The position numbers and the translations under genes are program-made. From JBBQED01 sp038320345 (GTDB taxonomy: Bacteria > Bacteroidota > Bacteroidia > AKYH767-A > OLB10): a stretch of 21,527 nt of DNA. The DNA is taken from the NCBI GenBank assembly GCA_038320345.1, contig JBBQED010000032.1, forward strand, positions 1-21,527, given 5' to 3'. Of this stretch, positions 8,457 to 14,587 are shown piece by piece. The notes under the pieces were generated by a model. The model made no database searches. It was not told where the DNA came from and was given only the letters and a program-made list of their open reading frames with translations. Numbering within the stretch: the stretch's first letter is position 1; each line of letters opens with the position of its first letter.

Positions 8457-8464
8457 CAAAAGTA
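8457..8464 (-). promoter_or_regulatory. Bacteroidota-type -7 box upstream of the small membrane protein gene
   Basis: On the minus strand this reads TACTTTTG, matching TAnnTTTG, the -7 consensus of Bacteroidota sigma factor promoters. It lies 33 bp before the start of the 74-residue gene. No well-placed TTG -33 element was found (the nearest is about 27 bases upstream). It would give the redox genes a promoter of their own, separate from the regulator gene. Confidence 0.4.
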
Positions 8465-8465
8465 T

Positions 8466-8492
8466 GTCCCTCCTTAGCTAGAAGGATAGGAC
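8466..8492. promoter_or_regulatory. Interrupted inverted repeat next to the redox cassette promoter
   Basis: GTCC(8466-8469)..CCTT(8472-8475) is mirrored by AAGG(8482-8485)..GGAC(8489-8492) around AGCTAG. It lies immediately upstream of the TACTTTTG box and 22 bp past the AraC gene stop. It may be an operator for the AraC-type regulator, or a terminator-like hairpin for that gene. Confidence 0.4.
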
Positions 8493-8513
8493 AATAATGA
8501 AGTTGAGAAGGAC

Positions 8514-9377
8514 TTATCTGAAATTATGCCTAAATACCTCTGGAGAAAAACCGGAATGCTTCTTAAAAAACCGGATAAAGTAGGAAACGTCGTCAAACCC
8601 TAAGTAGTTTGCGATTTGATTGACTTGATTCGATGTGGCAAGTAAATATCTTTTTGACTCAAGAGTAATATATTCATTAATAAGTTCAGAGCAGGTTTTA
8701 TTTAAAGTGGCCTTTGTTATTGAATTTAGTTGGTAAGGAGTTAGATTCATCATATCCGCATATTGGGCTACTTGTTTGTGAGTGGCTATATGCGTTTCTA
8801 AAAGATGTAAAAACTTCTCAAGTTGCTCTTGTGAATATACGTTAGTTTGATTGGATGTACTTTCTACGGGCTGTCGATTTCTAACTAGTTCAATAAAAAA
8901 GATACCTAGATTCGCTTTTACAACTTCTTGATAGCCTTCTTTTTTATCCATGTATTCTTGAAAAATATAGGCCATTATCGAAAACAACTTCTTGAATCTA
9001 TTGCGATCAAGTTGACAATAGTTTTTAGTACTCGCCTTAATTAATTGTTGGTTCGAAGCCTTGTCATGAGGATGGTAGAAGTCAGTCTTGAATTGCATGA
9101 GAAATCCTGTGCTTCCTGCTTTTAGGTTCAGATGATGTACCTGACCGGGTCGCATTAGAAAAACAGAATTATCAGAAACTTCGTAGGTAGTAAAATCGAT
9201 CTCATGACTACCCATTCCTTTTTTCAGCAATAAGATGAAAAAGAAATCATGGCGGTGTAATTCCTGAACCATATCTTTTCCTGATAGCATATCTTTGATA
9301 TCTCGAATGCTAAAACTTTCAGAAAGATTTGGTTCGCTTTGTATTGTGTTAATTTTTCGAACTGGGATGGGTTTCAC
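8514..9377 (-). CDS. AraC-family transcriptional regulator
   Basis: This is a 287-residue AraC/XylS-type regulator. The N-terminal part (about 35-110) looks like a cupin sensor: HRHDFFFILLLKKGMGSHEI and the NSVFLMRPGQVHHL turn are typical. The C-terminal part (about 185-286) has two helix-turn-helix motifs, ending with NQIANYLGFDDVSYFIRFFK and the signature KHSGFSPEVFRHNFR. The inducer is unknown. It is the most upstream gene of the minus-strand block and lies 90 bp before the small membrane protein and flavoprotein genes. It probably regulates that cassette through the inverted repeat at 8466-8492. No clear TAnnTTTG box was seen upstream of it. Confidence 0.92.
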   Translation of the reverse strand: MKPIPVRKINTIQSEPNLSESFSIRDIKDMLSGKDMVQELHRHDFFFILLLKKGMGSHEIDFTTYEVSDNSVFLMRPGQVHHLNLKAGSTGFLMQFKTDFYHPHDKASNQQLIKASTKNYCQLDRNRFKKLFSIMAYIFQEYMDKKEGYQEVVKANLGIFFIELVRNRQPVESTSNQTNVYSQEQLEKFLHLLETHIATHKQVAQYADMMNLTPYQLNSITKATLNKTCSELINEYITLESKRYLLATSNQVNQIANYLGFDDVSYFIRFFKKHSGFSPEVFRHNFR

Positions 9378-9535
9378 GTAAAATTTATTTTTTTCCTACT
9401 GTTGGTGCAAAACTCATACGTTTCAAATTTGCAAGTTTCATAGTATTGTGGCCAATAAAATGCTTTTTTGAAATTCAGTTCTTTTTATCTTAAACGAATA
9501 TATGAAATTATTTACATTCATCGGCCCCAAAATTA

Positions 9536-9626
9536 GTAGGACCTCCGTCAGGAAAATCACCGATAAAATCGGTGAAGAGCGAACTCAAATTATTGAGTTA
9601 ATCAAAATCAACTTCCTAGCACATGA
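9536..9626 (+). repeat. Dispersed hairpin repeat, copy 2a (5'-truncated)
   Basis: This copy starts inside the repeat at GTAGGACCTCCGTCAGG, so the first hairpin is missing. The second hairpin is kept with an altered loop: TCACCGAT (9557-9564), AAA, ATCGGTGA (9568-9575). The AACTCAA...TTGAGTT inverted repeat is perfect here. It ends in CTTCCTAGCACATGA, the same junction sequence found before copy 3b, and runs directly into copy 2b. Confidence 0.8.
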
Positions 9627-9742
9627 GTGGTGCCTTTCTTTGCTACTTTCTTTTGCAAAAAGAAAGTAGGACATCCGTCAGGAAAATCACCGATGAAATC
9701 GGTGATGAGCGAACTCCAATTATTGAGTTTGTTAAAATCAAA
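9627..9742 (+). repeat. Dispersed hairpin repeat, copy 2b
   Basis: This full-length copy is in the same orientation as copy 1 and matches it at about 113 of 116 bases (differences at 9673, 9730 and 9733). Both perfect hairpins are intact (9643-9654 with 9658-9669; 9686-9694 with 9698-9706). It is in tandem with copy 2a. Confidence 0.85.
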
Positions 9743-10017
9743 ATGGAAAAGTGAAACTATTAAAAATCCTGACTTTTAGTGAAGTAAACTAATTCAAATT
9801 TCAAGTTTAAAAAAATACGAAGCGGCGCGTGGACGGTCCAGCGAAAAGAGCGAACCGGTGATGCGTTAACAGATACTTTATAGCAAACCAAAAATACAAC
9901 TAGAAGAAATCCGTCGAAACCCGGCCCAAAATTGAAGTAAACAAAAGCTAAGCTTTCATGATATTCTAAAATAAAGTCGAGCAATTCAAAAAAAATCCCA
10001 AGAAAAATCAAGTCCTT

Positions 10018-10104
10018 AAACAGGCTGGGGAGAAAAGATTTTTAGATAAAAGAAAATCAAATGCCTCGGATGAATATTTTTAAAAGTCAAAAGTCAGCCT
10101 GTTT
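10018..10104. repeat. 10-bp inverted repeat around 67 bases
   Basis: AAACAGGCTG (10018-10027) and CAGCCTGTTT (10095-10104) are perfect inverted copies. The enclosed A-rich sequence shows no gene. It might be a small non-autonomous element or a chance pairing. Confidence 0.35.
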
Positions 10105-10187
10105 CCAGACGGGTAGGATTGTTTACTTCAATATTCGAAGCAACGATTATGATACGGAGTAGGCCTAGGTTTTGACTTGATTTTTGG

Positions 10188-10290
10188 GTACTTTTTCATC
10201 AAGGAAAAAGTACAAAGATCTCACCGATGAAATCGGTGAAGCAAGAACTCCAATTATTGAGTTAGTCAAAATCAACTTCCTAGCACATGA
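10188..10290 (+). repeat. Dispersed hairpin repeat, copy 3a (divergent first hairpin)
   Basis: The first hairpin has a different sequence from the other copies but is still a perfect stem: GTACTTTTTC (10188-10197), loop ATCAAG, GAAAAAGTAC (10204-10213). The second hairpin TCACCGAT/ATCGGTGA (10221-10228 with 10232-10239) and the tail to CTAGCACATGA match copy 2a. It leads directly into copy 3b. Confidence 0.8.
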
Positions 10291-10373
10291 GTGGTGCCTT
10301 TCTTTGCTACTTTCTTTTGCAAAAAGAAAGTAGGACCTCCGTCAGGAAAATCACCGATGAAATCGGTGATGAG
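10291..10373 (+). repeat. Dispersed hairpin repeat, copy 3b (3'-truncated)
   Basis: Its 83 bases are identical to positions 27-109. Both hairpins are intact (10307-10318 with 10322-10333; 10350-10358 with 10362-10370). Identity stops abruptly at GATGAG, where an unrelated hairpin element begins. Confidence 0.85.
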
Positions 10374-10425
10374 AAAACCTCCATTTCAAAGCTAAAGCAT
10401 TGCAGCAGGGACAGCAGCGGAAATC

Positions 10426-10493
10426 CTTTCCCGATTTTTTCATCGGGAAAGATTGCAGCGAATTGCCCGGTGCTATTTTGGCGCAGCCAAAAT
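10426..10493. repeat. Second hairpin element in the intergenic mosaic
   Basis: There are two perfect stems in a row: CTTTCCCGAT/ATCGGGAAAG (10426-10435 with 10442-10451), then ATTTTGGC/GCCAAAAT with a GCA loop (10475-10482 with 10486-10493). The flanking AGCAGCGGAAATCC and ATTGCAGCG motifs recall intergenic repeats I have seen in other Bacteroidota genomes, a memory-based impression. It is non-coding. Confidence 0.5.
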
Positions 10494-10941
10494 GCAGCTG
10501 CCCAAATTTTTCTAATGTTGAAATTAACTCCCCTTCCTGAATTGAACCAATGTCTCAATATTTAAGGGATTACATCATTATTAAGGATGATTTTATGCAG
10601 CACAAGTATTTTATTAATCTAAGTATTTTCAAATGAATTACTTAGGTACTAAAATGATGTTCTAAACTATAGCTATAGGCAGTACTTCTGATTTAGATTT
10701 ATGTATTTCACAAGATTTCGAAAATGAGTTAGTTGAAAAATAATTCCTATTAAGTTCTTCATTATCAATTACTAAAATCATTTATTACACTAACTAATAA
10801 GCAACTGAAGACTGCACCGATTTCGAATCGGGGAGAGCAAATTAGCAGTAGTTGCTTTGTACATTCCACGAGAGGCCTTTTCACCTTGTTAAAACTCTTT
10901 TAGGAATTCCCTGTTTTGGATGGGAGCAAGAGCTAAAAAAC

Positions 10942-10949
10942 TATCTTTG
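10942..10949 (+). promoter_or_regulatory. Bacteroidota-type -7 box before nuoG
   Basis: TATCTTTG matches TAnnTTTG and ends 17 bases before the nuoG ATG, so the expected transcript leader is only about 10 bases. A TTTTG at 10914-10918 could serve as the -33 element, although the spacing (about 23) is rather long. It suggests nuoG-N can be transcribed from its own promoter. Confidence 0.45.
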
Positions 10950-10966
10950 CCGCAATTAAAAGCATC

Positions 10967-11941
10967 ATGCCAAAAGTCACAATCGACGGCCAAAGTATTG
11001 AAGTGCCTGAAGGGACCACGATCCTGGAGGCTGCACGCATGATTGGTGGAGATATCGTTCCACCCGCCATGTGTTATTATTCATCCCTGAAAACAAGCGG
11101 TGGTTATTGCCGTACCTGTATAGTTAAAGTGACCAAAGGCTCTGAAAAAGATCCGCGTCCAATGCCTAAACCGGTGGCTTCATGCCGCACTACGGTGATG
11201 GATGGAATGGAAGTAGCGAATACTACTGCTCCTGATTTGCTGGAAGCGAGGAAGGGAGTTGTGGAGTTTTTGCTGATTAATCACCCTTTGGATTGTCCAA
11301 TTTGTGATCAAGCCGGAGAGTGCGACTTGCAGAATTTGAGTTACGCCCATGGTCTCGCTCACTCTCGATATGAGTTTAAGCGTCGAGAGTTTGAGAAGAT
11401 TGATATTGGTGAAACCATTAAGCTTCACATGACCCGTTGCATTTTGTGCTACCGTTGTGTAAAGGTGGCGGATCAGGTTTGTGATTCTCGAGTTCATGGA
11501 GTTTTGAATCGCGGTGATGTTTCAGAAATTAGTACGTACATCGAGAAAGCTATTGATAAAGATTTCTCTGGAAACATGATTGATGTTTGTCCAGTGGGAG
11601 CGCTTACCGATCGTACCTTCCGTTTCAAAAGCCGAGTGTGGTTTACCAAACCTATGGATGCTCATCGCAATTGTAGCAAATGTACAGGGAAAGTAATTCT
11701 TTGGATGGGTGGTGATGATGTGCTGAGAGTTTCCGCAAGAAAAGATAAGTACGGGGAAGTAGAAGAGTGGATCTGTAATGAATGTCGCTTTGAGAAAAAA
11801 GAGAAATCCGATTGGACGATTGAAGGTCCTCGGGTGATTGATCGCTCATCGGTGATATCACAGAATCATTATCTCCGTGAAAAACAACTTGGCATTGATG
11901 TTTCCAATCAGAAACAGATTGCTGAAAAAGCCCATAACTAA
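10967..11941 (+). CDS. nuoG: NADH-quinone oxidoreductase subunit G, short form
   Basis: This complex I peripheral-arm subunit carries iron-sulfur clusters between the NADH site and NuoI. It has 324 residues against about 900 in E. coli: the molybdopterin-oxidoreductase-like domain is missing, as I recall is usual in Bacteroidota. Residues 1-80 form a ferredoxin-like [2Fe-2S] domain (Cys36, 48, 51, 73). HPLDCPICDQAGEC (His106, Cys110, 113, 119) is the His-ligated [4Fe-4S] site. CILCYRC with CPVGAL (Cys158, 161, 164, 208) is a second [4Fe-4S] site. A further four Cys (236, 239, 270, 273) are spaced C-x2-C...C-x2-C. It is first in a nuoG-N operon; nuoA-F are not upstream. Confidence 0.93.
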   Translation: MPKVTIDGQSIEVPEGTTILEAARMIGGDIVPPAMCYYSSLKTSGGYCRTCIVKVTKGSEKDPRPMPKPVASCRTTVMDGMEVANTTAPDLLEARKGVVEFLLINHPLDCPICDQAGECDLQNLSYAHGLAHSRYEFKRREFEKIDIGETIKLHMTRCILCYRCVKVADQVCDSRVHGVLNRGDVSEISTYIEKAIDKDFSGNMIDVCPVGALTDRTFRFKSRVWFTKPMDAHRNCSKCTGKVILWMGGDDVLRVSARKDKYGEVEEWICNECRFEKKEKSDWTIEGPRVIDRSSVISQNHYLREKQLGIDVSNQKQIAEKAHN

Positions 11942-11988
11942 GACTATATATACAGGCTGTAGCGCCTGATCATCACGAAAGTATTCTT

Positions 11989-13023
11989 ATGGAATTCCTC
12001 TTAGTAAAATTTATACTGGTTGTAGTTGTGTTTGCTGTGTCGCTTGGTGTGGCCGCTTATTCTACTTATGCAGAACGTAAGGTTGCCGCTTTTCTGCAAG
12101 ATCGACTTGGTCCAAACCGTGCGGGTCCTTTTGGGTTATTACAACCTATTGCCGATGGTGTGAAGATGTTTATGAAAGAGGAAATTATTCCGAGCAATGC
12201 TGATAAAGCATTATTTATTCTCGGTCCTTGTATCATGATGATGACTGCCTGTATGACGGGTGTTGTTATTCCTTGGGGACATTCCCTGATGATTAATGGA
12301 ACTGCGTATCCCGTTCAGATTACGGATATGAATATTGGGATGCTCTATGTTTTTGGGGTGGTGTCGATTGGTGTTTACGGAATTATGATTGGAGGATGGG
12401 CTTCCAATAACAAATACTCGTTGATGGGTGCTATTCGTGCATCATCGCAAATGATCAGTTATGAACTTGCGATGGGAATGGCATTGATTGCATTAGTTAT
12501 GACTACTGGAACATTGAGTATTCGTGAGATTGTAGAAGGACAGCAAGGTGGTCACTGGAATGTGTTTGCTCAACCTTTAGGATTTCTACTCTTTATTGTT
12601 TGTGCATTTGCTGAATGTAATCGTACACCGTTTGATTTGCCCGAATGTGAAACGGAGTTAGTAGGTGGCTATCATACGGAGTATAGTTCGATGAAACTCG
12701 GATTTTATCTCTTTGCGGAGTATATTAATATGTTTATCAGTTCTGCCATCATTGCATCTCTGTATTTTGGTGGATATAATTTTCCATGGCTGCATCATTT
12801 AGGATTATCGACTAATATTTTGACGTTAGTGGGAACATTGATTTTCTTTGGGAAAATCTTCTTCTTTATTTTCTTTTTTATGTGGGTACGTTGGACCATA
12901 CCGCGTTTCCGTTATGATCAGTTGATGCATTTGGGTTGGAGAATTATGATCCCTATGGCGATTGTAAATATTCTGCTCACCGGTGCGTGGAGTTTATGGA
13001 GACATGATCTATTGCATTTCTAA
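11989..13023 (+). CDS. nuoH: NADH-quinone oxidoreductase subunit H
   Basis: This membrane subunit joins the peripheral and membrane arms of complex I and lines the quinone cavity. At 344 residues it is close to the usual length (325 in E. coli), with about eight hydrophobic helices. Diagnostic motifs are AERKVAAFLQDRLGPNR (28-44), LLQPIADGVKMFMKEEIIP (50-68) and PFDLPECETELVGGYHTEYS (214-233), the last rich in conserved acidic residues. It follows nuoG by 47 bp and precedes nuoI by 95 bp. No internal terminator was seen, so co-transcription is likely. Confidence 0.96.
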   Translation: MEFLLVKFILVVVVFAVSLGVAAYSTYAERKVAAFLQDRLGPNRAGPFGLLQPIADGVKMFMKEEIIPSNADKALFILGPCIMMMTACMTGVVIPWGHSLMINGTAYPVQITDMNIGMLYVFGVVSIGVYGIMIGGWASNNKYSLMGAIRASSQMISYELAMGMALIALVMTTGTLSIREIVEGQQGGHWNVFAQPLGFLLFIVCAFAECNRTPFDLPECETELVGGYHTEYSSMKLGFYLFAEYINMFISSAIIASLYFGGYNFPWLHHLGLSTNILTLVGTLIFFGKIFFFIFFFMWVRWTIPRFRYDQLMHLGWRIMIPMAIVNILLTGAWSLWRHDLLHF

Positions 13024-13118
13024 AAAGTGTAACTGATCAAAATAGTGTTTAAATAATTTAAAAAGCCGGAACCGAAAATCATTCTCTTCCATCAGGCTTA
13101 AAAAAGAATAGAATTGCG

Positions 13119-13661
13119 ATGCAAGCGCTAACAAGGAGATCGAAAGTTGTAGTGAACAAAGAAATGACCTTTGTAGAAAGGATGTATCTGCCTGCAATTC
13201 TCAGTGGATTATCTATTACTATCAAGCATCTTTTCAAGAAAAAAGCTACGATTAGTTACCCAGAACAAACTCGTCCGTTTGCACCGGTGTATCGCGGACA
13301 GCATGTTTTGAAAAGAGATGAGCAAGGACGTGAAAATTGCACTGCTTGCGGACTTTGTGCCGTAGCTTGTCCGGCGGAAGCCATCACCATGACTGCTGCA
13401 GAGCGACAAAAAGGGGAAGAAAATTTATACCGCGAAGAAAAATATGCAGCAGTATATGAGATCAATATGTTACGATGTATCTTCTGCGGGCTCTGCGAAG
13501 AAGCTTGTCCGAAAGAAGCCATCTTCCTGACTGACAGGACAGTTGCTTCAGATACCTTACGTGCGAATTTCATTTATGGCAAGGATAAGTTAGTAGAAGG
13601 AATAGCCGCCAACGAGCGTATCGACATCGGTAAACGCACAAATGCACATCGTAATCAATAA
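13119..13661 (+). CDS. nuoI: NADH-quinone oxidoreductase subunit I
   Basis: This is a 180-residue double-[4Fe-4S] ferredoxin that passes electrons towards the terminal cluster next to quinone. Its two cluster motifs are CTACGLCAVACP (Cys74, 77, 80, 84) and CIFCGLCEEACPKEAI (Cys120, 123, 126, 130), complete and normally spaced. The N-terminal amphipathic stretch (about 16-42) is the usual membrane-facing helix. Met1 (13119) is used; Met16 (13164) is an alternative that would still keep all clusters. A rather long 95-bp gap from nuoH shows no promoter or terminator I trust. Confidence 0.95.
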   Translation: MQALTRRSKVVVNKEMTFVERMYLPAILSGLSITIKHLFKKKATISYPEQTRPFAPVYRGQHVLKRDEQGRENCTACGLCAVACPAEAITMTAAERQKGEENLYREEKYAAVYEINMLRCIFCGLCEEACPKEAIFLTDRTVASDTLRANFIYGKDKLVEGIAANERIDIGKRTNAHRNQ

Positions 13662-13731
13662 GTATCTTTTGCAGTACGGGCGGAAGTGTTAATTTCGCAG
13701 CCCGGTTGAATCAACCCATTAACCCGAATCA

Positions 13732-14229
13732 GTGAATCCAGCTTTACCATTTTATATTTTATCAACCCTTTCAGTGTTTAGCGCTCTGATGGTGGTATTG
13801 TCGCGGAAGCCGGTTCATTCTGTTCTCTACCTGATCTTTTGTTTCTTTACTATTGGGGGTCATTATCTACTTCTAAATGCACAGTTCCTTTTTGCCGTAC
13901 ATATAATAGTATACGCAGGAGCAATCATGGTGCTCTTCCTCTTTTCGTTGATGTTCATCAATATGAATAAGGAAACAGAACCGCATAAATCGAATTTATT
14001 AAAAGTTGCAGCTACGGTTGCTGCAGGCTGCCTACTCATCGTTATAGTTGCAGCAACAAAAGATGTGGGTGTGATTCCTGCTGGTACCACCAATAATGAT
14101 TTAGGTTCGGTAGCCAACCTCGGACATGTATTGTATGGTGAGTATTTACTCCCATTTGAATTAACTTCCATCCTGTTGCTTTCGGCAATGGTGGGAGCTG
14201 TAATGCTTGGAAAGAAAAGTGTGAAGTAA
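13732..14229 (+). CDS. nuoJ: NADH-quinone oxidoreductase subunit J
   Basis: This is a 165-residue membrane subunit of complex I with five hydrophobic helices. The helix AVHIIVYAGAIMVLFLFSLM (about 55-74) is the signature NuoJ/ND6 segment that changes shape during coupling. It is near the normal length (184 in E. coli). The best start is a GTG at 13732, because the frame begins NPALPFYILS in line with the family and no nearby ATG does better. NuoK starts 12 bp after the stop, so the two are probably translated together. Confidence 0.94.
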   Translation: MNPALPFYILSTLSVFSALMVVLSRKPVHSVLYLIFCFFTIGGHYLLLNAQFLFAVHIIVYAGAIMVLFLFSLMFINMNKETEPHKSNLLKVAATVAAGCLLIVIVAATKDVGVIPAGTTNNDLGSVANLGHVLYGEYLLPFELTSILLLSAMVGAVMLGKKSVK

Positions 14230-14241
14230 AACGGACGAAAC

Positions 14242-14562
14242 ATGAACAATATACTCCAGGTTGTCCCGCTGAATTATTACGTAGCACTTGCTGCTATTCT
14301 ATTCACCATTGGTGTGATGGGAGTATTGTTTCGTCGTAATGCCATCATTATTTTCATGTGTGTTGAACTTATGTTGAATGCGGTGAATTTATTGTTGACG
14401 GCATTCTCTACACATCATGGAGATCCGGGCGGACAGATTATGGTCTTCTTTATTATGGCAGTAGCCGCAGCGGAAGTTGCTGTAGGTCTCGCTATTCTGG
14501 TAATGATTTATAATAATATCCGCAGTGTGGATGTGAATGAACTGAATAAACTGAAGTGGTAA
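14242..14562 (+). CDS. nuoK: NADH-quinone oxidoreductase subunit K
   Basis: This is a 106-residue, three-helix antiporter-like small subunit of complex I. The two membrane glutamates needed for proton transfer in the family are present: Glu42 in MCVELMLNAVNLLL and Glu78 in AAAEVAVGLAILV. Its length is normal (100 in E. coli). It is tightly placed between nuoJ and nuoL, 25 bp before nuoL. Confidence 0.96.
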   Translation: MNNILQVVPLNYYVALAAILFTIGVMGVLFRRNAIIIFMCVELMLNAVNLLLTAFSTHHGDPGGQIMVFFIMAVAAAEVAVGLAILVMIYNNIRSVDVNELNKLKW

Positions 14563-14587
14563 ATCATCATTTACTACGCTTAACAAT

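Larger units (their letters stand above)
9378..10966. other. Repeat-rich non-coding region between the accessory block and nuoG
   Basis: About 1.6 kb with no credible gene. It holds two clusters of the hairpin repeat (9536-9742 and 10188-10373), a second hairpin element (10426-10493), a wide inverted repeat (10018-10104), and a small palindrome CCGATT/AATCGG (10817-10831). From about 10560 to 10930 it is plain A+T-rich sequence. A promoter-like box precedes nuoG. Reading frames here (for example 9760-10011 minus and 10287-10565 plus) run through repeats and look spurious. I saw no transposase, integrase or tRNA. Confidence 0.7.

Noticed and set aside
9760..10011. 83-residue minus-strand frame next to repeat copy 2b
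   Set aside because: It spans repeat-like intergenic sequence, shows no recognisable domain and no sign of a signal peptide or ribosome site; low-complexity hydrophobic start followed by a basic, repeat-derived tail.
10287..10565. Overlapping frames of 92 (plus) and 83 (minus) residues
   Set aside because: Both are translations of the hairpin repeats themselves (copy 3b and the second element); open frames on both strands over inverted repeats are expected without coding.
10817..10831. CCGATT/AATCGG hairpin as a terminator or tRNA arm
   Set aside because: The stem is only six pairs, is not followed by a T-run, and no cloverleaf can be built around it.
9378..10966. Insertion sequence or integron between the accessory block and nuoG
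   Set aside because: No transposase or integrase frame, and no terminal repeats with a clear target duplication, could be found; only short hairpin repeats are present.
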